Shown here piece by piece: positions 54,877 through 64,000 of a DNA stretch of 64,000 nt (position 1 is its first letter; every line of letters begins with the position of its first letter). The notes under the pieces are model-generated. The model was not told the DNA's origin, searched no databases, and saw only the letters and a list, made by a program, of their open reading frames with translations. Source of the DNA: Bisporella sp. PMI_857 (Eukaryota > Ascomycota > Leotiomycetes > Helotiales > Helotiaceae); NCBI GenBank assembly GCA_021307315.1, contig JAJSPD010000089.1, positions 1-64,000 on the forward strand. Direction: 5' to 3'. The translations under genes and the position numbers were made by a program.

Positions 54877-55841
54877 AAAAAGGTGGTATCCCTAGGAAGC
54901 CTCCAAATGAACAGTGGTATCTGAACTTTTGCTGACTTTTTTGTGGTATTCTATATATTTGCCGAAATACTAATTAGAAGGCATAATTGAAAACTTTTTA
55001 CAGAGCGTTTGGCAAAATTCAGATTTTAGAAAACTGTTGGTATAAAGTCATGTGAACGTTCCATGACGCACAGGCCACCACCTGAATGTATTTAAGTTCT
55101 CGCTCGTAGGACGTAACTTAGAACAATCAAGAACAAGTCAACCACCTACAACGAGCATATATAGCACTGCGCTGAGATCGCGGTGCTACGTGCCCCGTGG
55201 GTAACCGACTTAAGCTATTGCAAGTCATCATTACGAAGAAGGTATCATAGAGAGTGATACCAACAAAAACTTAACTTGAATATAACAAAAGGAAACATTC
55301 CACTTTCAGGCTTGTCTGAAAAAGCACGTCATCAGTCCTTTGCAAAGGATGTCTAATTAGGCCCATTTATCCTGAACGTTTGATCACGGCTCTGCAGACG
55401 CTGCGAGAAGACTCTACCGTTTAATAACACAATCAAGTACGGCCTTGCTAACTCTTGTGCTTCTAGTAGGTGCAGCTGTCATCCGCCATCTAGATTACTT
55501 TTCAACCAACAGAAACTCTGAAAAAGATCCGCATCGGCAAGCCGCCGAAATAATCTACGAAAAAGGAGGCTTTCGGTTCAAGAAGATGTCAAGGCCCGGT
55601 AAACGACCAATAGCAACATAAGAAACTCGATCCGACTCGGATCTAATTAGATATAAGAAGTAGGCGCAGACAAGGCCATTGATGGAGAAATAGAGCTGGC
55701 AGCGAATAATTAAATAGTTGTACTATTCCAATTTTAACCACTATTGTAAATCCTTGGCCGTGCAGCCTAACACTTCAACCTCTAATACCAAACTTGGAAA
55801 TCCTTCGATAGTTATTATTATTGAGAAAAATCGCCTAGATT
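54877..55841. other. Intergenic
   Basis: No gene called. A protein-like but start-less frame near 55420-55620 (TALLTLVLLVGAAVIRHLDY) suggests a membrane segment of a lost gene. Confidence 0.35.
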
Positions 55842-56699
55842 TCAATTTGGAAGAGCATTCTCTACCATGTCAATACCTAGTTTGCCCACAGCATTTTCAG
55901 AGTAGTTCTGAATATATTTGACGCCAAATTCTTTCATGAAGTTATCTAACCATTTTTTAGCGTAAAGTATGCCAAATTTCAGAACTGATATTAACTTACC
56001 ATAGGTAGTTGCAGGCTTATTCGCTGCAAACCCGCAAATGATTTTGGTAACGCCCGACGCAAGATCAAGTCTAGGAAACGCTGCCTTGACTTGGTAGTAG
56101 TCATTCCAAGTTAGCAACCCAGACAAATCGCTATCAGGACCAAGAAAGTCGGCATTAATGCCGGCAGCAGTTAGGAAGACAACGGGCTGCTTATACGCAA
56201 AAATCGACGGCGTGGTGTGCAGCGCAATTGTATCCCAGAGGAGCTGCTTTTGATTGTCGTCCCATTTCCGGCTATGAGCCGTGCCATTAAGCACTGATGC
56301 TTCGATGAAATTCCAAGCAGCAATCGCGCCATCCACTTCGAACCGCTTGTCATTTGAGACAAGTTCATTGGTATTGTCCCAACCCAAATCGTGAAGAAGA
56401 GCAGCAACAGCATGGACTTCTGGGTCAATGACCGAGCGGCTTTCTGACCTCTGGATGATTATTGCCCCAAAGAGCCAGGAACGCATGATGTGGTTGTAGG
56501 ACATGTCGTCGGCATGAGCGCGAGCATAGGACTGTGCTGAACGGACAAGTGGAGTATCCGGAACCGTCACGCCTGCAATGATTTGGGTATTGGTTTTATC
56601 CTCCCTTGATTCCTTTATGATACGTGGGGCCGCATTAGAGAATGAGGAGCCGATAATAATAAAGAGCGCTCCAACACGCAATTGTTTTAGAAGATGCAT
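55842..56699 (-). CDS. Secreted HD-domain protein (cyanamide-hydratase-like)
   Basis: Exons 56699-56000 and 55945-55842 are separated by a 54-bp intron (GTAAGT...GGTTAG) that is a multiple of three and stop-free. Splicing joins ATTY to DNFMKEFGVKYIQNYSENAV and gives 267 aa. The N-terminus LLKQLRVGALFIIIGSSFSNA looks like a secretion signal, unusual for this mostly intracellular family. The HD domain is clear: VPDTPLVRSAQSYARAHADD, then SYNHIMRSWLFG (first His), VHAVAALLHDLGWD (the HD pair) and the VDGAIAAWNFIEA helix. The domain binds metal; relatives include cyanamide hydratase, which makes urea, and many uncharacterised fungal proteins. The substrate here is unknown. A TATA-like ttatataac lies about 110 bp upstream. 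The gene looks intact. Confidence 0.85.
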   Translation of the reverse strand: MHLLKQLRVGALFIIIGSSFSNAAPRIIKESREDKTNTQIIAGVTVPDTPLVRSAQSYARAHADDMSYNHIMRSWLFGAIIIQRSESRSVIDPEVHAVAALLHDLGWDNTNELVSNDKRFEVDGAIAAWNFIEASVLNGTAHSRKWDDNQKQLLWDTIALHTTPSIFAYKQPVVFLTAAGINADFLGPDSDLSGLLTWNDYYQVKAAFPRLDLASGVTKIICGFAANKPATTYGKLISVLKFGILYAKKWLDNFMKEFGVKYIQNYSENAVGKLGIDMVENALPN

Positions 56700-58043
56700 T
56701 TGAAGGCAGATGAGAGCTATTTGAAGTGGGCGAGTGATGTCCGAAATAAAGCAAGAGTAAGTAATCTATGAGAGTAGAGAACTATGGGCGGCCTCATTGT
56801 CTTCTTATATAACTTAAGGGTCTTACGTAGAGTATGACGACAACAGACTCTCCGTCTATATCCGCATAACAGAAGGAAGATGGTTGCTTAACAACCATAG
56901 CTGAGAAATCATGCTCAAAAACTCGCAGCATGAAATTTTTTTTTCTCGTTAATAACACCCCTACATCTTTTGATTAGCCAATAGTATGGGCAATTCTAAA
57001 CAAATTGCTCCGTGTCGCCGATGATTAATACCTGAGCTTCGGAATTGCGGATATAGAGAAAGTTTTCTCAAAGAGTGTTGTAAACGAAGAACGCACATGA
57101 TTACTCATTGAAATATGCAACTTGATTAGAAATCAAACTTGAAGACATAGAATAATGTATTCTGCAGTGACGTATATTAGGAATTTCGTCCATCTACTAT
57201 GGATAGGTCGCGGGGTTGGATTGTGCAAACTGCAAACCTGGAGGCAAGACAGAGTTAGCAAAATAATACTTAAAAAAAAAAGAGATAAGTAGAGGAGCGA
57301 ACAAATATAGATAAAAAATCCGAGAAAGATGGAAAGGACTCAGACACGGAGAAGCGCTCCGCTTGTGTGGCCAGAATGTACAATAAAGCGTTTTATCGAG
57401 GACGAATAAAGCAATAAGCATAGATCGCCACTTTTTCTAGCGTTGTTCTGTGATCCCTTTATCTTAGAGCAGATGTCCCATGAAACATAGGGAAAGGTGA
57501 GATAGCATGCCCTGCACCAGACCGGGGACGCAATATCTACTTTTTTAATGAATAACAAGAGAGCAATCACAGACAAGGATCGAAATTACATGAAAACAAG
57601 TGCTTTGAGAAATCTAATCAAGAAAGGAAACAGGAACTCCTAAACGCCACTGCCTCATTTTGTTTCCCCTACCGTCTCAATCCTTAGCTCCAAAAGTGCA
57701 CTACCTAGCACACCAAACAAAGAACCTTCCTTTTCAAAAGCAAATCCCAAACCCCTAACGCCGACCAAATTTCATTTTGTCCCTAACCCATTTTTTTTTT
57801 CAAACCATAAAAAACACACAAAAGGCTATCAAACACAAGCAAAGCAACACACAAGAAAAGACAGAGTGCCTCATCCACCTCGAAACACCATGACTGAAAC
57901 CGTCGTACCCCAATATCGTCAACATCCCTCTTATAACCCTTTGCTTTGCACGGCTTGTAACACGAATGCTAACTCTTGCACGAGGCGCAATGTTTCCCCG
58001 AGGGTCCTGCCACGGGTTTCGGTTTTAGTCCCCCGGAGTTCGG
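56700..58043. other. Intergenic
   Basis: Contains the HD gene promoter on its left and A-rich leader-like sequence at 57700-57880. No gene recognised. Confidence 0.45.
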
Positions 58044-58802
58044 TTATGCTGCCGCAGGTTTCGGTTTTGGTACTTTAGGCCCTTTTTTGCATTGGCCCGT
58101 TACACATGTTGTATTTCCACATTTAAATGGTACGCACGTTGACCCACGCGCCGCAGGGCGAAGTGTCCGAATCGACAGCATGCCGTTCTGATGATCCCTC
58201 CTTTCCATCACGTCCTCAGCATCACGCTTCTCGCTACGTTTGCCTCCCTTTTTGCTGGGTTTATTTACCATTCCCGACCCAGCGCCGGGTTTCGATCCAG
58301 CGGGTTTCGATCCAACAGGATTTGATCCAACGGGTTTTGGTCCAGCGGGTTTTGGTGCTGTCATGGGTTTCGGTTTCGGCTTTTCCTGTGGCGTCACAGG
58401 GCGAGGTGTTCGTATCGACAGCATGTCGATCTGATGATCCCGTGCCTCGACCACGCCTTCATCTGCAAAGAAACCCCTCTTTCCAAGCCCTGACTTTACA
58501 TTAGGCCTGTTCCCGCTATTGGGCTGTTTGCTGCCATGGCGCATTTTGAATGGCTCAGCTTCTCTTTTTTCAAAGCCTTCGTTATCACGCATATATAGAT
58601 CATAGATGTCACGTCTTGGTTTCGACAATTGCGGCCGAGGAATACGATTGTGTGGGAGATTTGTTATAGTGGGTTTGTGTAGGTTCTTTGGGTCGCGGGT
58701 CTCGAGGGAGGAAGCATCGATAGGGATGTCGGGGAGCGGTGCGCTGATAGTGAGAGAGGGGAAGGCGAAGATGCATGCCACGGCGAATGGCGTGAGACGC
58801 AT
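58044..58802 (-). CDS. Secreted Kex2-processed protein with a repeated peptide
   Basis: A single open frame of 252 aa. The signal peptide is LTPFAVACIFAFPSLTISAP. Dibasic KR sites lie at 79-80 (EKREAEP, the Kex2 site plus EA dipeptide of alpha-factor-type precursors), 108-109 (GLGKR), 188-189 and 192-193. A peptide occurs twice: ARDHQIDMLSIRTPRP at 120-135 and RRDHQNGMLSIRTLRP at 201-216. Between them lies a Pro/Gly/Lys linker (KPVGSNPVGSKPAGSKP) encoded by an imperfect 15-bp repeat. The C-terminus has four evenly spaced cysteines (STCVPFKCGNTTCVTGQC). No enzyme domain is present. It resembles precursors of secreted peptides (pheromone or RiPP type) in design, not in any sequence I can name. 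It could also be an adhesive or wall protein. Confidence 0.7.
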   Translation of the reverse strand: MRLTPFAVACIFAFPSLTISAPLPDIPIDASSLETRDPKNLHKPTITNLPHNRIPRPQLSKPRRDIYDLYMRDNEGFEKREAEPFKMRHGSKQPNSGNRPNVKSGLGKRGFFADEGVVEARDHQIDMLSIRTPRPVTPQEKPKPKPMTAPKPAGPKPVGSNPVGSKPAGSKPGAGSGMVNKPSKKGGKRSEKRDAEDVMERRDHQNGMLSIRTLRPAARGSTCVPFKCGNTTCVTGQCKKGPKVPKPKPAAA

Positions 58803-59988
58803 TTTGGCTTGTGGACTGGAGGAGAGTTTGCTTGGTGAATACCTGTGTAGTATTGAGACTTTGTATGGAGTAGAGCTGGAGTTCCTTTGGAAAAGGCAGA
58901 GTAAAGATGTTATCTTTTGCTGTAAATATGATGAGATTCGAAATTATTGCCAACAGCGTTATCGAGAGGCCTTCTTATATCTTCGTCTCTGACGGGTTGA
59001 TGGTTCTTGACACCCCCATATCTTTGGAGATGCACATACAGGAATATTCATCATCCTCCTTGTTATCGAGAATAACTTTGTACCGCGAGGCGAAGTATAG
59101 AGAAGTCCTGATCCTCCATGGATGAACAGAACAGCCTGGGAAGTTGAGATTGAAGAGAGAAGGAGCGCATATTCGTTTTCTAAGCCTACTGGCGGAGCAA
59201 AAATGATTGGCCAGATAGCAATATGTATACCCGACATAGTTGAGATAAATAGAGACCACGAAAAGAATGCATTAGACCAAGGAAACCACAAAGAATAGGA
59301 TTGTCTGAAACCACTTGAAGCCACTTCAACATTCCCTCTACCTACACCACATCGCAACAACGACCAGAGAGACCAAGAGTTTATTTGGATACGAGCACTG
59401 CTGACTTCGCTTCGCTTGATAGGGGGGTCTGCGAAGCTCGCAACTATGGCTCAAATGGGAAGAGCACAGCACCTACTTTCAACATCACCAATCACGACAA
59501 GGAAAATATACTCTGTAACAGAAGGATATAAGCTTAATTGGTAATGGGGCTGTGGGAGGATGAATTGGGTAGTACTGGGAAGGAAGTGTCGGTGCCTGTG
59601 GACGGGTGGCACCGCTTATGTTGTGTGGTTACACAAGGTCCCATGGTGACAAAATCGGATATCGCCTCGGGGTCCAATCAGCCCTGGGGTAAGCCCAGGA
59701 AAGCTCTTGCCGCACCTGAGCATAGCTTTCGTAACATCGACATCAAACTGCTTCAGATTAAAAGCATGAAAGTATTCAAGCCTCTTTTCCAGAAGAGCCG
59801 GGTTGTTTTTTTTACGAAAATGTTTTCGCCATGTAAAAAAGTGAATCGCCAAGTCACTCGGTTGAATTTGATAAAGAACTAGCCAATCTCGCAACGGTTT
59901 AAAGTTTTTTGCGCTCTAGACTTTTTTTGGTAATCGTCTTTCCATTTCGGAGGACTTTTTAATGATTTTGTACAGCAATGATTCCTGT
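58803..59988. other. Intergenic with weak ORFs
   Basis: A minus frame of 92 codons (59894-59616; FTWRKHFRKKNNPALLEKRL) and a plus frame opposite it are both open, without a known domain. Neither is called. Confidence 0.35.
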
Positions 59989-60361
59989 TGTCACGAATCC
60001 AAATCCTGTCGCTATTGAAGCTAGTAAGAAGGTTCTATTACGAGGATTCTAAACTAAGAAGAGAGAGTAAAGCTCGAAAAATCGTCAATTGTCGAAAAGT
60101 AGATCTCTCAACAAGAGAATCAATTGGAGAATCTGCGAGGGTATCACAGTGATAGAATACATGCTTATGAGCGACGTTACGGATAATCCATTATCTACTG
60201 TCACGGAGCAGCTCGTACGTCCCGCGAGAGCTAGAACAACGCATGCGGCACTTGCGTGTATTCTTACTTGTAGAACTAGAGGTCAAGCCAGGTAGGCTCT
60301 TATAGCCTAGGAGAGTGTGTCGCACGCTCATGGGCACGTGCGGACCCACTTCTCCGTGACA
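59989..60361 (-). repeat. Solo LTR, family B (373 bp)
   Basis: It starts TGTCACGAATCC and ends TTCTCCGTGACA on the plus strand, with inverted TGTCACG/CGTGACA ends. 60201-60361 aligns with 44704-44889. 59989-60075, inverted, aligns with the 3' ends of family C LTRs (ggatttggattcgt, cttagtttagaat). Families B and C are therefore related. No target duplication found. Confidence 0.65.
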
Positions 60362-60451
60362 TATACAACGATCATATATTCGATTTTCTCTTTGATTTTT
60401 TTGATCATATTGTCTATATGGATGAAGCATATATAGATCCAACGTCGCAGG

Positions 60452-61153
60452 TTTAAAGGAGAGTGCTGAAAGAAAAAAGAATGCATGATAATCCAGGGAA
60501 TATTGAAGAATGGCCACCGCTTGAAGGGGTTCGGTTTCACATTGCTGCTTGGATTAGTTGGTGGAGAAAAGCAAATAAATTAGAGTTTTTACAATGATGA
60601 AGAAGACAAGACTGAGCAGCCTCCATATCTTTCAAAGCCTCGACGACGTCCAACGACCGAAACAGACGCTGAATACTTTGATCGACTAAATGAATAGGAA
60701 GCTGGCAATCCTCACGAGGTTGAAATCAAAGTTAGAGGCGACGCAATGACTCAAATATACTACGTTGAACTTTATTACCTATTTATTGCGAAGCTATCGA
60801 ATCTATGTGTTTAATCGACGAAAAGCCATGGCTTTTACAAGAAGATGGTGACCCTGCTTATGGTATATGCAAAAAAAGCCTCGCGCAAGAATATAAAGAA
60901 GCTTACAACATTAAAACCTTTGTTCATCCTGCACAAAGCCCTGATTTAAATCCTATTGGAGGTATTTGTGCTATTATCAAGCAACGTTTACGCCGTAGAA
61001 TCTTTGATTCAGAGAATGAAATGAAAGAAGCTTTATAAGAGGAATAGGATAACATTACAATTGAAGAAATACATAATCGAATTGATGACATGCCTAGAAG
61101 GTGCGCCGAGCTAGTTAGATCAGGAGGGAAACCTATTAGAAGTAATAAGTAGT
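60452..61153 (+). pseudogene. Tc1/mariner-type DDE transposase, degenerate
   Basis: Fragments in order: WPPLEGVRFHIAAWISWWRK, then in another frame QPPYLSKPRRRPTTETDAEY. TAG at 60696-60698 sits where relatives have Trp. KVRGDAMTQIYYVELYYLFI follows, then WLLQEDGDPAYGICKKSLAQ (second catalytic Asp), FVHPAQSPDLNPIGG (the third catalytic residue should follow in this block, which here reads IGGIC) and KQRLRRRIF. This order is that of fungal Tc1/mariner-like transposases. More stops occur at 61036-61038 and 61045-61047. The copy is dead. Its inverted repeats were not identified. Whether it ever mobilised the TA-flanked MITEs in this window is unknown. Confidence 0.75.
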
Positions 61154-62441
61154 GATGTCGAATTGTAATATAATCAAATGGTTATTTATATGAGGTCTGC
61201 GGAATTGGCTTCCCCAGATCGAGAAACAGTGCACAGTGATTCCCTACAGTACCAAAGAGCTAGAGAGTCTAGCGAAGCAGGACCTGAACAGTGGGCAGAT
61301 AAGTTGACATCGGTAAATCTGAACCAATATCGTAGGATAATCAATTTCGCTTCAGAGATCAAGAGAGTATGCACATAGGGGCCGGACGGGAAGACTTTGA
61401 TTCACTGCATATACGAAGTACATAGCAGTGCCCACAGCACTGGCATCACTATCTTAGCCGGTTAAGCCGTTCAACATCAGGGATATTGGAATGGCGGTCA
61501 GGCTATGCCGTTTGACGACAAGGGAGCAGGAATATGGATTCGTCATGCGTACGCGAAGGAGGATGCAAAGGGTGGTGTGCAACATGGACTTGGGAACTCG
61601 AGTGATCGCCCAAAACTGAGCAGTTCAGAGATGAGCTGGTGGAAGTAGATTATCTGGATACTCAAGCGACGTGGAGCTCAGATTAATGTTCATCTTGTTA
61701 CTTACAATGGCACACCGTATTCACTCTCTGGCGAGTTGTTCTTTTAAAAAGGCTCCTTTCCCTCCACGGAAACACCTAGCGCTCATGTCAGCCACAGAAA
61801 GCTGCGACGGCGATGTACGACCTACGTCCGAACTATCTATCCTCTCTTAACCCAGATATCCACATACTTGTTGAATCGCAAAGGACAAGCTAGTGGACTA
61901 TTAGACTTATTGCAATATCTAGAAACAGAAAAAGAAAGTTGATACATCTAGGAGAGTACATCATCCTAGAGCACGGCAGGGAAATGAGCCAGCCATGTTA
62001 GTTTTGCTTGATATCCTAACGGCCAACGATAATTGGAATGTCTTTAATGTCCGTTGTCATTCCTCATCCTTCGCCTTGTTTGTGTGTGTTCTACAAAATC
62101 TCAAACGAACGAGCACGAAACAGTCCATTTACGAGACTTCAAAATATATCTTTCTCCGTATGCCTTCAGTGCTTGGATCCTGCTGCCACGCTCTCACCGC
62201 TAAAATTCTGCTTGGCAGGTTCATTTAAAGCCCAAAGTTCTCCGAACGGCCTGAAGACCGTGATGGTGTTCTCAGTACCGCAAAAAGATTCCGGACTTTT
62301 TTCACATATCCTTTCTCCTTTTCTGGTGTCCATCGATTCATATCTTCTCATACTGTTCCTTCTCCCGAAATGCGAATCGACTAAGACGAAAGTCAGAGCA
62401 ACAGAAAAGCACTTGAAAAATTCAAGTGAAACCATAATCAT
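61154..62441. other. Intergenic, possible decayed coding debris
   Basis: 61381-61750 reads protein-like in one frame with stops (GYWNGGQAMPFDDKGAGIWI) but matches no family I know. The rest shows nothing. Confidence 0.3.
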
Positions 62442-62511
62442 GAAAGGGATTGAACCCGCGGCCTTCAGCCTATTGGGTCGACGTTCCAATTAACTGAACT
62501 ACAAGATCTTT
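62442..62511 (-). ncRNA. tRNA-like sequence (tRNA-Ile AAT type), pseudogene or SINE head
   Basis: On the minus strand a perfect B box GGTTCAATCCC and a good A box (TAGTTCAGTTAATTGG) are spaced as in a tRNA. Between them lies an anticodon-like loop CCAATAG (anticodon AAT). The acceptor stem and part of the T stem do not pair. It therefore looks like a tRNA pseudogene or the Pol III head of a SINE whose body would extend leftward (62440 down). Confidence 0.45.
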
Positions 62512-63140
62512 TTCTATTGTTGTTTAGTTTCTTTCAACGGTGTAGAATTGCTTATCTTAATAAATAGGGCGCTCTCCTTGCTTGTACGGCGACGGTGACT
62601 CAAAATTCCAAAACTTGTGGCGGGAAAGGAGTCTTATGTTTAGTGGGCAGCTAAGATTACACTTTCCTATGACAATTACATTACCAACCCCATCACATTA
62701 CAGACCCGCCACAAATACACCAGCTAACGCGGCTGCAACAAACACTTTACCAAATGGGACTATAAAGCACGAGCCAGCGCTGGGGGTGTTTAAAGCCGGG
62801 TTCTGCGCAGAACCGGTAGGTAAAGTCGGAGATGGAAACTGTTGAACAGGCTAGGTCTAAGGATCATACCTAGTCTATTGTAGGCACCGGTAGGCACCTG
62901 TAGGCAACGGTAGGCAACAGTGTGACGACATGTGAGTATCGTACCTTTATAAGTAGAGGGATTATCTCCTGTAGTTTAGGTACTACAACCTTCAGCAATT
63001 GATACTTGTTTGCCCTATACTCTCTGAAGGCCACGTGACTTTCTTCCTCTATTTGAACAGAAACGTCGTTTGCGGCACTGGTGCACTTCCATCTGGAGAA
63101 TGTAATTAGTGCTTCCATTTGCACTATCGTTTTAAAAATA
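62512..63140. other. Intergenic, short tandem repeat at 62880-62920
   Basis: A 10-bp unit (taggcaacgg and variants) is repeated four times at about 62881-62920. An 87-codon plus ORF (62582-62845) has no domain. Nothing else supported. Confidence 0.4.
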
Positions 63141-63701
63141 TTAGGTTGACAAACCAGAAGTCGTCGACGCCATCACGGAGCCAGGACTCAGCTTCTCTAT
63201 CCCAGCGGTAATGGTACATGGCTGCGGCGACAATTCCGACGAATTCTGCGTTACGGTCGACGTCCCTTTCGAATTGCCCATCGAAAACACAACACTACAC
63301 GTCGCGGTGTTGGGCTCAGTCAATGGGCAATCGTATTGATATGAGGCGGCCAGATTCGTGCCACACTCCGTGAATATGTACGTGATGCCGGCGGTAGAGG
63401 GGCCATTGACGATTGTCGCCCTGTCATAGGCTTCGGCGTTGCAATTTTTGGTGTTTGAATTGTTTCGAGAGGGGTCATGGTTGTTATCGAGGTAGGTTGT
63501 TGCTGTAGCATCGACTGCGATTACGGAAACGCCTATGTCCCAGGGACCGAAGATCAGGGAGGTCGTTATTGCGCTTTGGGATTGCGAGGTAGAGTGTAAG
63601 TGAGATTGAGCAGTAACGGTAGAGAACAGGTGATGCCATAGAATGACATACTTTAGGATGTGCTGGCGATGGAACATGGTGAACAATGGGAGCAAGGCCA
63701 A
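63141..63701 (-). CDS. Putative secreted protein, unknown function
   Basis: An open frame of 186 aa; the internal Met at 63677 (MFHRQHILKYVILWHHLFST...) gives the more standard signal peptide, ending near TVTAQS. The mature part is rich in Ser/Thr/Asn with six cysteines (KNCNAEAYDR, FTECGTNLA, QYDCPLTEPNTATCSVVFS, SPQPCTITAG). That pattern is like small fungal extracellular proteins that usually continue into a Ser/Thr stalk and GPI tail. Here the frame stops right after VMASTTSGLST, without the tail. A 3' intron starting near 63146 could extend it, but the downstream frames show no GPI-like sequence, so it may be truncated. No catalytic motif is present. Confidence 0.6.
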   Translation of the reverse strand: MALLPLFTMFHRQHILKYVILWHHLFSTVTAQSHLHSTSQSQSAITTSLIFGPWDIGVSVIAVDATATTYLDNNHDPSRNNSNTKNCNAEAYDRATIVNGPSTAGITYIFTECGTNLAASYQYDCPLTEPNTATCSVVFSMGNSKGTSTVTQNSSELSPQPCTITAGIEKLSPGSVMASTTSGLST

Positions 63702-64000
63702 AACCGCGAGGCTCTAACAAGACCCTCAGCGTTAATATACTTATGCAAGTAATTCACGTAACTCTAAACTGACATCAGTGGAATGAAGAGAGAATGTGAA
63801 GTATACAAGTTTTTGCTAGGAGTGCCTTCCAAGCCCCCCTTGGCAGTTCTTGGCTTTGCAGCGCAAGGACAAGATTTTCAGCCAGTGATATCCGTCCTTT
63901 GACATGCCTAGGAGAATCGAAGTTTAGTGAAGACAATCGTTTCCAGTTTATACCCTAAAATGCGGCACCGCAATGTTTCAATGAGGTAGACTCATCATCC
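63702..64000. other. Intergenic to window end
   Basis: Upstream region of the last gene; no feature recognised. Confidence 0.5.

Noticed and set aside
58127..58504. 125-codon plus-strand ORF
   Set aside because: Shadow of the secreted Kex2-repeat gene, caused by its 15-bp repeat.
1..64000. A secondary-metabolite cluster (transporters, SDR, dioxygenase in one window)
   Set aside because: No polyketide synthase, NRPS, terpene synthase or P450 is present, and the genes are far apart with unrelated orientations.

Overview
The window is nuclear DNA of a filamentous ascomycete (Pezizomycotina; a Leotiomycete-like species is possible but not proven). The evidence is short 46-112 bp GT-AG introns in nearly every real gene, HET-domain genes, fungal MFS transporters, secreted proteins with Kex2 (KR) sites, GPI-type C-termini, and many LTR and TIR transposons. 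It reads as an accessory, transposon-rich region: intact genes are isolated islands between long empty stretches, and about ten loci are broken or truncated.

Layout. 1-3.9 kb: broken SDR, hexose-type MFS transporter with one frameshift, N-terminal stub of a carotenoid-oxygenase gene. 5.3-6.5 kb: secreted intradiol dioxygenase. 8.5-10.3 kb: DHA1-type MFS drug transporter. 12.7-13.7 kb: ankyrin protein. 15.3-16.0 kb: small secreted protein. 16.7-18.0 kb: solo LTRs. 18.6-20.3 kb: Dal5/allantoate-type MFS permease. 20.5-27.1 kb: nested transposon block (foldback element, a TA-flanked MITE inside it, a complete young Ty1/copia element with identical LTRs and 5-bp TSD, and a 303-bp TIR element with 8-bp TSD). 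28.5-31.6 kb: a broken membrane-protein gene and a HET C-terminal fragment. 32.1-33.0 kb: secreted ten-cysteine protein. 37.7-38.8 kb: solo LTRs and a second MITE copy. 39.6-40.4 kb: intact SDR. 42.4-43.7 kb: broken HET gene. 44.5-47.3 kb: LTR debris around an intact secreted crystallin-fold gene. 47.5-51.3 kb: head-to-head remnants of a Tc (toxin complex) TcA-like gene and a TcC/RHS-like gene. 52.4-63.7 kb: cysteine-rich GPI protein, HD-domain secreted protein, a secreted Kex2-repeat protein, a broken Tc1/mariner transposase, a tRNA-like element and a secreted protein at the right end.

How it works together. There is no coherent biosynthetic cluster. The intact genes point to uptake or efflux (two clean MFS genes), extracellular aromatic oxidation (intradiol dioxygenase), and a surface or secreted repertoire. 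Several broken genes carry a stop where the family has tryptophan, or single-base indels. This fits decay by C-to-T change (RIP-like leakage or drift) in a repeat-rich setting. The most unusual content is the decayed Tc toxin pair, normally a bacterial gene set. Next are the young copia element whose pol is split by an ATGA stop/start overlap inside integrase, and a secreted protein with pheromone-like KREAE and GKR processing sites plus a repeated peptide.
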